Notes: generated by a model from the sequence alone, not told the origin. A stretch of DNA of 64,000 bases from SIG480 sp045539475 (GCA_045539475.1 JAZQFJ010000010.1:75901-139900); one strand, 5' to 3'. Shown: positions 9,459 to 18,753, counted from the stretch's first letter. Numbers and translations: made by a program.

Positions 9459-11936
9459 CTAAAAATCAATTGAATTAATATCCGGTATTATGCTCATACC
9501 CTTATTTTTAGAATCTTTTGCAAAATCACGTATAAGCCTGGAGATTAAATCTCTCATTCTTTTGTTGTTATCAGCGCAAAGCATCATCTTGTATCTATAC
9601 CTATTGTTTACTTTCAAAACCGACAACGGCGTTGGTCCCAATATTCTCACGGATAAATCGGAATATTCAGTCTCTATAACATATTTTGCTTTTTTACATA
9701 ACAAATCACATGCACAGAACGAATCATATTCTTTATCTGCAAGAACTGTTAATGTAAATACATCGCCAAACGGCGGCAATTTTCTGGAACGCCTTATTTT
9801 AATCTCATTATCAAAAAAAGCATCATATACCTGTTCGGCAGCCGCGCGTATAATTACATTGTCAGGAGAAAAGGTTTGAATAACCGCTCTGCCTTCCTTT
9901 TCTCCTCGTCCTGCTCTTCCGACAACTTGTGTCATAAGTGAGAATGAATTTTCTGCCGCTTTATAATTTTCATTTGAAAGCCCCTGGTCAGCAAGCAGTA
10001 CGCCAACTAAAGTTACATTTTCAAAGTCAAGTCCTTTTGTAATCATTTGCGTACCAAGTAAAATCGGAATATTATTGTCCTTAAATTTACCCAGCAAATT
10101 CTCATGAGCTGCCTTTTGTGCTGTTGTATCAGTATCCATCCTGATTATTTCAATCTCCGGAAAAAGCTCTTTAAGTTCCTGTTCCACCTTTTGCGTTCCG
10201 AAACCTACAGGCTTAAGTTTATGTCCGCATGATACGCACTCATCTGATTTCTTTTCAGAATATCCGCAATGATGACACATAAGGCGGTTGTTTTTGGAAT
10301 GATATACCAAAGGCACGCTGCAATTCGGACATTCCGGACTCTCTCCGCATTCGTCACACACAAGAAACTTGCTTGACCCTCTGCGATTCAAAAATAAAAT
10401 ACTTTGTTCATTGTTACTTATATTTTTAGATAATTCTTCATAGAGTTCTTTCCCTATTACTTGTCCGCTACCTGATGTAAGCGATTTTCTCAAATCGGAT
10501 ATAATAACTTTCGGTAACGGTTTTTTATTATAGCGTTCAGGCAGTGTATACAGCTTATATTTACCTGTTTTTGCGTAATACATACTCTCTACAGAAGGCG
10601 TAGCTGAACCGAGAAGCAGCATCGCGTTCTCGTTTACACAACGGAATTTCGCGACCTGAACAGCATGATATCTCGGAGTTGAAGAAGATTTATATGTATC
10701 TTCCTGTTCTTCATCCAAAATAATAATACCGATATTGTCCAGTGGAGAAAAAATAGCAGAGCGAGTTCCAACTACAACATCAACCTCTCCGTTCCTAATC
10801 CGCTTCCATTCATCGTATCTTTCACCAACTGAAAGTGCGCTATGCATAACAGCCGTTCTTTCACCAAAATATGAATACACCTTTTCTAAAAGTTGCGGAG
10901 TAAGCGATATTTCAGGGACAAGAAGTATTGCAGTTTTTTTATCGGCGATAACTTTTTCGATTAATTTAAAATAAATGAGCGTTTTTCCACTTCCGGTCAC
11001 ACCGTGCAATAATGCGCACGTTGCACCGTTTCTCATATCGCTGCAGATTTGCTGAAAAACCTGCTTCTGAGAATCATTCAGAGTGATCTCCTGTTTTTTA
11101 GAAAAAGCCGAAGGCTTTGGTCGTCTGTAAACTTCTTCATTGCCGAAAGCAATAACTCCGTTTTTTTTCAACGTATTAAGTTGCGAGGCAGATATTCCTG
11201 TAAAATACGATAATTCCCTTGAAGAGACAGATTCTACCTTTTCCAAAAAACTTAAAGCATCAACAACTGCAAGTCTACATTTTTTTCTTGCAATATAGTC
11301 TTTAGTTTCCCTCTCAGAGATCACGAGGCTCACTGTCCGTTCGGTTTTATCCGAAACTTTTTGAGCTGAATATTCTGTCACTGAAATGACTTCTTTTTTC
11401 AACAGAATACGTATTGTTTTTTCAACGCTATCTTTTCCAAACAGTGTTATCAAGTCTTTACTTTTATATGGACGTACTGATGAGTAAATGCATTTTAAAA
11501 TATCCGTTCCTTGTTCTATACCGGAAACTTCGGCTTCAGCGTATTCATATTCAAATTTGCCTGAATAAAAATATGCTGTTTCATATTTATGCCACACACC
11601 GGACGGAAGCATAGAATGAGCGATATCAAAAAAAGTACAAAAACACTGTTCTCTCAACCATAAACCAAGCTTTATCAGCTTATCACTAAAAACAGGAGTT
11701 TCATCAATAATATCCAGAATTGTTTTTAAACGAAGACCGGTCTCAGAAGTCAATTCATGAACATTCAGGACAATCCCCTCCGTACGTCTGCTTCCGTTAC
11801 CGAAAGACACACGCACCCTCACTCCCGGAGCAATTTTTTTTAACATAGCTTCGGGAATAAGATATTCATAGGGTTTATCTATCGAATAGGTTGCTGCCTC
11901 AACAGCTACATATGCAGCATACTTCTTCTCTTCCAA
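9459..11936 (-). CDS. priA: Primosomal protein N' (replication restart helicase)
   Basis: Superfamily 2 helicase that reloads the replisome at stalled forks. 825 residues: N-terminal 3'-DNA-end binding domain (about 1-110), winged-helix (about 220-270), Walker A GVTGSGKT near 315, DEEQ box near 409, a zinc-binding insert with four CxxC-like pairs at about 530-575 (CDECGESPECPNC and CHHCGY plus CVSCG), and the C-terminal helicase motifs VGRAGRGEKEG. TTG at 11936 is the likely start since GGAGG lies eight bases upstream and the alignment begins there. In many Firmicutes coaBC sits between rpoZ and priA; here it does not. Confidence 0.96.
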   Translation of the reverse strand: MEEKKYAAYVAVEAATYSIDKPYEYLIPEAMLKKIAPGVRVRVSFGNGSRRTEGIVLNVHELTSETGLRLKTILDIIDETPVFSDKLIKLGLWLREQCFCTFFDIAHSMLPSGVWHKYETAYFYSGKFEYEYAEAEVSGIEQGTDILKCIYSSVRPYKSKDLITLFGKDSVEKTIRILLKKEVISVTEYSAQKVSDKTERTVSLVISERETKDYIARKKCRLAVVDALSFLEKVESVSSRELSYFTGISASQLNTLKKNGVIAFGNEEVYRRPKPSAFSKKQEITLNDSQKQVFQQICSDMRNGATCALLHGVTGSGKTLIYFKLIEKVIADKKTAILLVPEISLTPQLLEKVYSYFGERTAVMHSALSVGERYDEWKRIRNGEVDVVVGTRSAIFSPLDNIGIIILDEEQEDTYKSSSTPRYHAVQVAKFRCVNENAMLLLGSATPSVESMYYAKTGKYKLYTLPERYNKKPLPKVIISDLRKSLTSGSGQVIGKELYEELSKNISNNEQSILFLNRRGSSKFLVCDECGESPECPNCSVPLVYHSKNNRLMCHHCGYSEKKSDECVSCGHKLKPVGFGTQKVEQELKELFPEIEIIRMDTDTTAQKAAHENLLGKFKDNNIPILLGTQMITKGLDFENVTLVGVLLADQGLSNENYKAAENSFSLMTQVVGRAGRGEKEGRAVIQTFSPDNVIIRAAAEQVYDAFFDNEIKIRRSRKLPPFGDVFTLTVLADKEYDSFCACDLLCKKAKYVIETEYSDLSVRILGPTPLSVLKVNNRYRYKMMLCADNNKRMRDLISRLIRDFAKDSKNKGMSIIPDINSIDF

Positions 11937-11960
11937 AACAACAGCCTCCGTAAAGACACC

Positions 11961-12161
11961 TTATTCCTCTATCGGCAAAGCATTTATCTTACCGTCTGCT
12001 ATTTCTCCAATAGCAAGACTTACCGGTTTTTCAGTCAACTCAATCTCCTGTTCCTCTGCATACTCGGAAATTTCACGAGCACGTCGCGCAGTGAGGTTAA
12101 CAAGCAGATATCTGCCGTTTACTTCTTTCAACAAATCGCTCATAGCGGGATATAACATCAT
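11961..12161 (-). CDS. rpoZ: DNA-directed RNA polymerase subunit omega
   Basis: Small RNA polymerase assembly subunit. 66 residues, starting MMLYPAMSDLL, with the NGRYLLVNLTARRAREI core (the usual Ar-Y-L-V....A..RAR pattern) and a C-terminal PVSLAIGEI stretch. The start at 12161 is set by GGAGG eight bases before it; the frame is open five codons further, but those overlap the ribosome binding site. It lies 26 bases after remA; the gmk gene that normally separates them is absent. Confidence 0.93.
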   Translation of the reverse strand: MMLYPAMSDLLKEVNGRYLLVNLTARRAREISEYAEEQEIELTEKPVSLAIGEIADGKINALPIEE

Positions 12162-12187
12162 AGCTTTTTCCTCCAAAAAATAATTTA

Positions 12188-12460
12188 TTAATCTTCGCTT
12201 TCATCTTCCGAAAATTCAGACATCTCTTTTCCGTTCACACGGCTTGATATCGAAACAGGAAGAATTGCTGACAAAATAATATGGTCGCTGTCCATAATTA
12301 TAACAGCTCTTGTTTTTCTGCCGTAAGAAGCATCAATAAGCATACCGCGCTCTTTTGCTTCCTGAACCATACGTTTTATAGGGGCTGAATCCGGGCTGAC
12401 AACCGTAATTATACGCTCAGCAGAAACCATATTTCCAAATCCGACATTAATTAATTTCAA
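12188..12460 (-). CDS. remA: RemA/DUF370 regulatory protein
   Basis: Member of the RemA family (DUF370), a DNA-binding activator of biofilm matrix genes in B. subtilis. The conserved opening MKLINVGFGNMVSAERI and the SPDSAPIKRMVQEA segment are clear; the C-terminus after residue 78 is acidic and Ser-rich. The start is TTG, which fits the conserved first residues and GGAG ten bases upstream. It follows yicC by 18 bases. Its regulon in this organism is unknown. Confidence 0.94.
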   Translation of the reverse strand: MKLINVGFGNMVSAERIITVVSPDSAPIKRMVQEAKERGMLIDASYGRKTRAVIIMDSDHIILSAILPVSISSRVNGKEMSEFSEDESED

Positions 12461-12478
12461 ACTAATACAGCTCCTTTG

Positions 12479-13357
12479 TTATTCTATATTCTGAACTTGC
12501 TCGCGAATCTTTTCAATCTCAGCCTTGATATCAACGACAATTGAAGTAATCTCCAAATCGTTCGCTTTAGATCCGATTGTATTTACTTCACGATTCAACT
12601 CCTGAACAAGAAAATCAAGTTTGCGACCAATTGCACCTCCGCCTCTAATCATATCACGGAATTGTGATATATGACTATGCAATCTAACCGTTTCTTCATC
12701 AACAGCGATTTTATCCGCAAAAATTGCTGCTTCCGTAAGAATACGTTGCTGATCAATGGTAACAGACTCCAAAACTTCGCGCATACGAAGCTCAAGTTTT
12801 TCTCTGTACTCTTCAACGCATTTAGGAGAACGTTCTTCCACGGTTTTTGCGAGCGTTTCTATCAATTCAAGTCTGGAAAGGATATCATCTGCCAAACGCG
12901 AGCCTTCCTTTTCTCTCATTTGATTATGTTCGGTAAGTGCAGCTTTCAAAACTGATAAAACATCAGCGCTAAGCTCTTCTTCATCATCTTCTTGCTTTTC
13001 TATGACAAGAACATCCGGTATCCGTATTATCTCAGAAACTGAGATATCTTTATTCACTCCATATTGCGAATTCAACTTCTCAAAAACATCAAAATAACCG
13101 TTAAGAAGCGACTCATTTAACGAAACGCTTACATTTGCAGAATCAGAATTGTCGATTGAAATATATATATCGACCTTTCCTCTTGCCACAAACTCGGAAA
13201 GGCACGCCTTAACCTTTTCGTCAAGAAAGGCATAAGCGCGAGGAGACTTTACAGTGCAATCCAGATATCTGTGGTTAACAGATCGTACCTCAACTGTTAT
13301 TCCTCGCGAATTTAAAGTTTCGGATGCACGACCGTATCCGGTCATACTTTTAACCAT
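12479..13357 (-). CDS. YicC family endoribonuclease-like protein
   Basis: 292 residues beginning VKSMTGYGRA, the signature of the YicC/YloC family (YicC_N plus DUF1732). The C-terminal part contains ELNREVNTIGSKAND, also diagnostic. E. coli YicC acts as an endoribonuclease that affects small RNA turnover. ATG at 13357 follows GAGG by eight bases, and a consensus sigma-A promoter ends about 40 bases upstream, so this is the first gene of the large housekeeping operon. Confidence 0.95.
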   Translation of the reverse strand: MVKSMTGYGRASETLNSRGITVEVRSVNHRYLDCTVKSPRAYAFLDEKVKACLSEFVARGKVDIYISIDNSDSANVSVSLNESLLNGYFDVFEKLNSQYGVNKDISVSEIIRIPDVLVIEKQEDDEEELSADVLSVLKAALTEHNQMREKEGSRLADDILSRLELIETLAKTVEERSPKCVEEYREKLELRMREVLESVTIDQQRILTEAAIFADKIAVDEETVRLHSHISQFRDMIRGGGAIGRKLDFLVQELNREVNTIGSKANDLEITSIVVDIKAEIEKIREQVQNIE

Positions 13358-13395
13358 ATCAATTACCTCAGTTCATGATTTAATCTTCAAACTAT

Positions 13396-13425
13396 ATTAT
13401 ATCAATTTTTATAGTGATTTGTCAA
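13396..13425 (-). promoter_or_regulatory. Sigma-A promoter of the yicC-remA-rpoZ-priA operon
   Basis: On the minus strand TTGACA (13420-13425) and TATAAT (13396-13401) are both perfect and separated by 18 bases. The -35 overlaps the stop of the upstream membrane protein gene. No terminator is visible before it, so read-through from the cdaA transcript may add to expression. Confidence 0.8.
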
Positions 13426-13943
13426 TGAAATCCGATGATTTTGGAAAGCTTTGTATGTAATAAAAAAAACAATCGCCCAATGCAAATATCATATAAAATG
13501 AACATCACAAAAAAGAATGCTACAAACAAAAATGTTTTTGCACTGTTAAATGCTATCCAAATACCGGACAAAAAACGAAAAGCAAGAATCCCTATGGCAA
13601 ACAGAAGGCCATATTCCAAAAACTTAATAAGCCATACGAAACAGCTTTTCCCTATTCGTTCAGTCAACAATTTAAGCATTGGATAGTGTCCGAACAAAAC
13701 CGTATAAAAAACCGCACATTCCTTATTTGGCAAAAAAATCCAAACAAAAATCGTTGTTGCAATATACACAAGCCACGCATATTTGTAACCCAGACATATA
13801 ATTGCCATAGCCGAAAAAACACCGGTTATAGCTGTAATTGATAAAGACATATTTGAAAAAGCAGCGGCAAGCAAGCAGACAACAACGGAGATAGCTGTTA
13901 ACATTGCTGCAAGTGTCATTCTCTTTACATCAGCATTTCTCAT
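13422..13943 (-). CDS. Multi-spanning membrane protein of unknown function
   Basis: 173 residues, very hydrophobic, with about five to six predicted membrane segments (near 10-30, 35-52, 55-70, 80-90, 100-125, 140-160). The opening RNADVKRMTLAAMLTAISVVV recalls the N-termini of small ECF-type substrate-binding (S) components, but no motif confirms this, and I call it unknown. It starts 29 bases after the DnaJ-like gene and ends on the -35 element of the yicC promoter, so it seems to be the last gene of the cdaA unit. Confidence 0.7.
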   Translation of the reverse strand: MRNADVKRMTLAAMLTAISVVVCLLAAAFSNMSLSITAITGVFSAMAIICLGYKYAWLVYIATTIFVWIFLPNKECAVFYTVLFGHYPMLKLLTERIGKSCFVWLIKFLEYGLLFAIGILAFRFLSGIWIAFNSAKTFLFVAFFFVMFILYDICIGRLFFLLHTKLSKIIGFH

Positions 13944-13972
13944 TACTTTCTTACTCTCCTACAGATAGCAAA

Positions 13973-14557
13973 TCAGCAACAATCGCACAAGCAATCGGCA
14001 CACATAAGTCCGGTACAACAATCACAAGGGGTCAGCATTGCTCCACCATAAGAAGCCCCGGAATTATTTGTATACTGCATCCGGCTCAGCGCCTCTGCGT
14101 ATTCTCTGTTTCCCGGATCCATGGAGTATGCCCTCGTGAAATAGGTCCTTGCATTGTCATACCATCCTTTTCGAAGCATAACACTACCCATAAGAAAATT
14201 CCATTCAGCATCGTGGTGGCCACATTCCGACAGAAGTTTTTCTGCAAGATAAATATTCCCCGATGATATAGCATTTCTGATTTCCGCATACTTCGAGTTT
14301 GAAGAATTCGAATAAGTTTGCCCGTAACCGTTGTTGGTGTAGGAATAATTATCAGAACTGCGTGCGCCGCTTTTCTCTTTTATAATTGAGTCATACGCCT
14401 CATTAATTTCTTTCATTTTTTCTTCTGCTAAATCCGCAAGAGGGTTATTTATATAGTTATCCGGATGGTATTTCTTCGCAAGCTCTCTGTAGGCTTTTTT
14501 TACTTCATCTACAGAAGCTTTATCCGAAATTCCGAGAACTGTATACGGGTTCTTCAT
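13973..14557 (-). CDS. J-domain protein with Cys-rich C-terminus
   Basis: 194 residues. The J domain (about 1-65) shows YTVLGISDKAS, KKAYRELAKKYHPDN with the HPD tripeptide that stimulates DnaK, and EINEAYD. A linker rich in Ser, Asn and Tyr (70-90) precedes a helical TPR-like segment (about 92-150). The last 20 residues contain seven cysteines in CDCC, CADCLC and DCC groups, suggesting metal or disulfide chemistry. It lacks the zinc-finger and substrate domains of true DnaJ. Its ATG overlaps the stop of the DUF5685 gene (ATGA), which implies joint function. Confidence 0.88.
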   Translation of the reverse strand: MKNPYTVLGISDKASVDEVKKAYRELAKKYHPDNYINNPLADLAEEKMKEINEAYDSIIKEKSGARSSDNYSYTNNGYGQTYSNSSNSKYAEIRNAISSGNIYLAEKLLSECGHHDAEWNFLMGSVMLRKGWYDNARTYFTRAYSMDPGNREYAEALSRMQYTNNSGASYGGAMLTPCDCCTGLMCADCLCDCC

Positions 14558-15408
14558 TTTTTACGCTCCTTCTTCTTGTTAACTTCATTGATAACAGCCG
14601 GCATCCCTAATTCTATTATATTTTTTATAATATCAGAGCTTTTTCCGGTCTCTAATAAATTAAATGCTCGCAAAACCGCTACTCTGCTGTCTTCCAGAGT
14701 CTGAATCACCTTTGGTTTGATGTCATCCAAGCCAATCAGGGTTGATATATCATAATTGCTGATTATAGGATTGTATTCTTTCTTCGAAAAATCCGTTTCA
14801 ATATCATCAAGTGCATCAATTATATAAACAAATCTTCCCACATGATAAAACAATTCTTTAAGTATTCTTTGCTCTGAATCGACCTCATCAGCTATCAGCG
14901 CAACCATTCCGGCAAATTTATCAGCGGGCTCATCAATTGATGGTAGGTTCCTGTTTTCCAGATCTAAAAGTTCGCGAAACAGCGCACAAGCTTTTTCGTT
15001 AAATTCAACGTGATCAGCAACCGCTCTTTTGTATGCTTTACTTAACAGAAGTTTAGGTAAAATTCCTTTAAAAAATTTTGCAAAATAACGATTGTCAGAA
15101 ACATCATCACACAGTTTCAAATATGTCAATATAACGGATATATCTGCTGTGGTATCCAATACCTCAGACTCTACACACATTTTCCCTTTAGGGCAGACAA
15201 GGCATCTTTTTTTCACTTTAATATCTTCCGCATTCCCCGAAAGTGCAAGTAAAAGTGCTATGAACACAAAATCATAATTTACGACAAAGCACGCCCTTTT
15301 TCCGCAGCGCTTTCGCAACGCGTGACAAAGACCGCAATATACTGCTTTATAATAATCGTACTCTTTAACCTTCAGTTCACACTTTAAAGGTCGGATATAC
15401 CCAAACAT
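14554..15408 (-). CDS. DUF5685 family protein
   Basis: 284 residues beginning MFGYIRPLKCELKVKEYD, which I recognise as the DUF5685 family of Clostridia; function unknown. Cysteines cluster at CGLCHALRKRCGKRAC (about 31-46) and in RCLVCPKGKMC (about 68-78), a layout typical of metal or Fe-S binding. The rest is predicted helical with acidic and Lys residues; no signal peptide is present. It sits three bases behind cdaR and overlaps the J-domain gene by four bases. ATG 15408 has GAGG 11 bases upstream. Confidence 0.85.
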   Translation of the reverse strand: MFGYIRPLKCELKVKEYDYYKAVYCGLCHALRKRCGKRACFVVNYDFVFIALLLALSGNAEDIKVKKRCLVCPKGKMCVESEVLDTTADISVILTYLKLCDDVSDNRYFAKFFKGILPKLLLSKAYKRAVADHVEFNEKACALFRELLDLENRNLPSIDEPADKFAGMVALIADEVDSEQRILKELFYHVGRFVYIIDALDDIETDFSKKEYNPIISNYDISTLIGLDDIKPKVIQTLEDSRVAVLRAFNLLETGKSSDIIKNIIELGMPAVINEVNKKKERKK

Positions 15409-15411
15409 TCT

Positions 15412-16656
15412 TTAGCTTACCTCAACATATATGATATAGTCTTCAGGGTTTGAAACCGCTGTATTTTCTATCCCGTCAACAACTATCGCAACATTTATGG
15501 GATGTGTTCCGCGACTTAACACCGTAGATTGTAAATCAGCAACAGCGCGCACATTTTCTGAATTTACCTTTTTCAAAGTTTCTTCTGTTCCAAGTATATC
15601 AACATTGATACTGGTTGTTACAGGACGTATTTTATAACCACTTGGTAACGTGTAAGTATTAACAACCTCTATAAGTGTTGTTTGCACAGTCTTTTTGCTC
15701 AGCCCGTCAAACTCAAGAGTTGCGGAAGCGGTCATTTCTCCGCTCAAGTTGCTTATTCCGTCAGGAAGTGTGAGTGAGAATGATTTTGTCATACCTGAAC
15801 TGATATCGGAGATTTTCACAGCTCCTGCAACTATGGTTGTCGTTTGTTCTATTATATCCTTATCGCCGGCAATTTTTATAGTTGATGGTTCAAGGGTATA
15901 ATTGATATATTTTTTAAACGCGTCGCTTCCTTGTATATCAATAGACAAAGGAACCTCTTTTGTCTTTAAAACAGGAATGCTGACGTTCAAGGTTTCATAG
16001 TCGGTCTGAAAAGATAAATCTCTGAGTTCCTTCCCCTCTGTATCAAAAAAGGCATATGAAAAATCACCGGAAACTCCTGTTTCCAAACCCTTCTGCGGCA
16101 ACACAATCTCCGCATATGCCACCTTGTAAACATCCTCTTGCAACCCAACAAGCTTGAGCTCCTTTGGTGAGATAACTATATTTGCTTTATCAACTACATA
16201 ACCGTCCGCTGCCAATCCGTCTGTGTTAACCTTAACAGGAACAAGACTAACATCTTCTTCGTCAAATTTTACAGTTAATTTCTGAGGAATTTTATTTCTT
16301 AAGGTGTATGAAGATGACGGCAAAGAGACGGTGTACGGTATTTCATATGTACCCGCACCCGAAACCATTGACAAATCAGCTTCTACACGGATATCAGACT
16401 CATTTAGTCTTAAAATATCATTACGGCTTCCCGATACCTCTATATCTACATCATATTCGCCGACAATCATAAGATTTTTGGATGTTGCCAGCTCTTCTAT
16501 TCCTGAAAAAGAAGGAACAATGTTTTTTATTTTAAAATTTTCCTCGAAATCATTTACACCGGCAACATAGAGCCACAAAACAACAGCAATGAGTACTGCA
16601 AGAATCTTAGAAAAAACATCATACTTTTTTAACCATTCCATGTACTTATTTGGCAC
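15412..16656 (-). CDS. cdaR: CdaR, YbbR-domain regulator of CdaA
   Basis: Membrane-anchored regulator that binds CdaA and modulates c-di-AMP synthesis. 414 residues: one N-terminal membrane helix (about 16-34, ILAVLIAVVLWLYV) and then an extracellular part made of about four YbbR repeats (roughly 45-125, 130-215, 225-310, 320-405). GTG at 16656 is favoured because GGAGG lies nine bases before it; an internal ATG at 16641 is possible. It overlaps the end of cdaA by 11 bases. The glmM gene that usually follows is not here. Confidence 0.93.
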   Translation of the reverse strand: MPNKYMEWLKKYDVFSKILAVLIAVVLWLYVAGVNDFEENFKIKNIVPSFSGIEELATSKNLMIVGEYDVDIEVSGSRNDILRLNESDIRVEADLSMVSGAGTYEIPYTVSLPSSSYTLRNKIPQKLTVKFDEEDVSLVPVKVNTDGLAADGYVVDKANIVISPKELKLVGLQEDVYKVAYAEIVLPQKGLETGVSGDFSYAFFDTEGKELRDLSFQTDYETLNVSIPVLKTKEVPLSIDIQGSDAFKKYINYTLEPSTIKIAGDKDIIEQTTTIVAGAVKISDISSGMTKSFSLTLPDGISNLSGEMTASATLEFDGLSKKTVQTTLIEVVNTYTLPSGYKIRPVTTSINVDILGTEETLKKVNSENVRAVADLQSTVLSRGTHPINVAIVVDGIENTAVSNPEDYIIYVEVS

Positions 16657-17521
16657 CTTCTTTTACCTCCTCCGCAGTATTTTTCTTATGACTGAAAAAG
16701 CTTGAAAAAAAGTTGTTCTTCCTGGTTTCTTCGGTATTTGGCATAAGCTCAGCTCTTAGAAGCTTTTCAAGAGTCTCCGGTGCAAGATGGCGCTTAAGCA
16801 TACCACCTATTGCAACGGACACTGTTCCCGTTTCTTCAGAAACAACCACAACGACAGCATCGGAATTTTCGCTCATTCCGACCCCGGCACGGTGCCTCAT
16901 ACCCAGCTGCTTGCTAAGACTTGTATTTCCTGACAGAGGAAGCATACACCCCGCAGCAGCAGCACGTCCCTTTTGAATTATGAGCGCACCGTCATGCAAC
17001 GGAGCCTTTGGATAAAAAATATTTTTCAAAAGCTCTGTATTTACTTTTGAATCTATATTCGTTCCGGTTTTGACTATATTAGACAGCAATATTTCTCTTT
17101 CAAAGACAATCAACGCTCCGGTTCTTGAGTTTGAAAGATTTTTACAAGCATCAACAGTCTGCATTATTGCATATTCAAGTTCGGAAACATCATTTTTTCT
17201 GTCCAATGAAAACTGAGGAAACCATTCACTTCCTACACGTTCAAAAGCACGGCGAAGTTCAGGCTGAAATAAGATAACAACCGCAATAAATCCAATCTGA
17301 ATTATATTCCTGAGCAAGAAATTCAATAAATTCAGACCAAGCACATTTGAAAGCTGAGTGACAAGCAGTAAAAAAACGATTCCCTTAACAACTTGTCCTG
17401 CATTTGAACGTCGAGAAAAAACAATCAATCTGTATGCAATATAAGCAACTATTGCAATATCAACAATATCCCAAATCCCAAACAGTGCAATGTATCTTAC
17501 AAGCTGACTTAAAAAATCCAT
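16646..17521 (-). CDS. cdaA: Diadenylate cyclase CdaA
   Basis: Makes c-di-AMP from two ATP; controls potassium and osmolyte homeostasis. 291 residues: three N-terminal membrane helices (about 12-30, 40-60, 65-85), then the DAC domain with the catalytic HDGALII (DGA) and the ATP-binding RHRAGVGMSE (RHR) motifs. The C-terminal 25 residues are Lys/Ser-rich. ATG at 17521. A promoter ends some 20 bases upstream. It is followed by cdaR with an overlap. Confidence 0.97.
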   Translation of the reverse strand: MDFLSQLVRYIALFGIWDIVDIAIVAYIAYRLIVFSRRSNAGQVVKGIVFLLLVTQLSNVLGLNLLNFLLRNIIQIGFIAVVILFQPELRRAFERVGSEWFPQFSLDRKNDVSELEYAIMQTVDACKNLSNSRTGALIVFEREILLSNIVKTGTNIDSKVNTELLKNIFYPKAPLHDGALIIQKGRAAAAGCMLPLSGNTSLSKQLGMRHRAGVGMSENSDAVVVVVSEETGTVSVAIGGMLKRHLAPETLEKLLRAELMPNTEETRKNNFFSSFFSHKKNTAEEVKEGAK

Positions 17522-17542
17522 ATAAGTTTTCAGTCCCTTCTG

Positions 17543-17571
17543 ATTTTATATTTATATAATACCACATTCAA
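17543..17571 (-). promoter_or_regulatory. Putative sigma-A promoter of cdaA
   Basis: On the minus strand TTGAAT (17566-17571) and TAAAAT (17543-17548) are separated by 17 bases, upstream of the cdaA ATG at 17521. The leader would be only about 15 bases. Confidence 0.5.
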
Positions 17572-17613
17572 GCCTGTTTTGGAACTGTTTTTTTAGTTTT
17601 TTTACAGATAATT

Positions 17614-18753
17614 TTAATTTCTCATACTTGATATTTTTCTTACTTCTTTTAGAAACTCTAAAATCTCATCTTCTGTTGTGAAGCTGCTTACACTTACACG
17701 CACAGTGCCGTTAATTGTTCCGGCTGTTTTATGTGCTAAAGGTGAACAATGCATTCCACTTCGTACAGAAATATTTTTTTCATCCAGCCTCTCTGCAATT
17801 TCTCCTGCGGAAAAATTCCTAATTGTGAACGAAAGAACTCCACCCTGCATTTTTTTATCTCTTGCAGCATAAATTTTAATTCCGGGCATTTTTGACAAAT
17901 CGTATACAAGCCACTCGATCAGCGATGACGTATATTTAAATATATTCTCTGTCCCTTTCTGCAATATATATTCTACACCTTCAGAAAGACCTGCAATTCC
18001 GGGAATGTTAAGTGTTCCGCATTCTAATCTATCGGGCATAAATCCCGGCTGTTGTTCCTCAGCCGAAACACTTCCCGTTCCTCCTTCAATTATTGTGTTA
18101 AACTCAGAACCGTCCTTACATATCAAAATGCCGGTTCCCTGCGGACCGTAAAGACCTTTATGTCCTGGCATACATATCGCCCGGGTTGCTCGCAAGTCAG
18201 ACAATTCCACATCGACACTCCCGGCTGACTGTGAAGCATCAATTATAAGAGGGATTCCCTTCATATAGCAAAGCTCATCAATTTCTTTTACAGGGAGAAT
18301 AAAACCGAAAACATTCGACATATGTGTGCATATGGCGAGAGTGGTTTGTCCGGTTATATTTTTTTTAAAAGCCTTTATGATATCCTCGGTATCAAAAAGT
18401 CTTCCTTTTGCTATTTTTATGTTCACTCCACTGTTTTTCATAGCAGTAAGAGGACGCAGCACTGAATTGTGTTCATATCCGGATATAATACAATCACCTG
18501 CTTTCACCAACCCCTTTATTGCCATATTAAGCGCATATGTCGCATTATAGGTAAAAACAATCTGCGATACATCATCAACTCCGAACAGCCGCCCAATCCT
18601 TTCCCGTGCGACAAACAATAACTCTGCAGCCTTCATGGATGATTTATATCCGCCGCGTCCGGCATTTGTACAATTATTCATTGCAGCCAACATCGCATTT
18701 TTCACGTTATCCGGTTTTTTCAAAGTCGTTGCTGCATTATCAAGATAAATCAT
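17614..18753 (-). CDS. Class V aminotransferase, cysteine desulfurase-like
   Basis: PLP enzyme of the NifS/SufS (CsdA) group. 379 residues, MIYLDNAATT opening, PLP-pocket His in GYEHNSV (about 95), Asp-containing IDASQSAGS, PLP lysine in PGHKGLYGPQGTG (K199), and the mobile-loop cysteine in SGMHCSPLAHK near 336 that would form the persulfide. It belongs to the short family annotated as 'cysteine desulfurase family protein' and is often found with DUF3343. Its ATG overlaps the stop of that gene (ATGA). No suf or nif scaffold genes are nearby, so sulfur or selenium transfer outside Fe-S assembly is an open alternative. Confidence 0.9.
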   Translation of the reverse strand: MIYLDNAATTLKKPDNVKNAMLAAMNNCTNAGRGGYKSSMKAAELLFVARERIGRLFGVDDVSQIVFTYNATYALNMAIKGLVKAGDCIISGYEHNSVLRPLTAMKNSGVNIKIAKGRLFDTEDIIKAFKKNITGQTTLAICTHMSNVFGFILPVKEIDELCYMKGIPLIIDASQSAGSVDVELSDLRATRAICMPGHKGLYGPQGTGILICKDGSEFNTIIEGGTGSVSAEEQQPGFMPDRLECGTLNIPGIAGLSEGVEYILQKGTENIFKYTSSLIEWLVYDLSKMPGIKIYAARDKKMQGGVLSFTIRNFSAGEIAERLDEKNISVRSGMHCSPLAHKTAGTINGTVRVSVSSFTTEDEILEFLKEVRKISSMRN

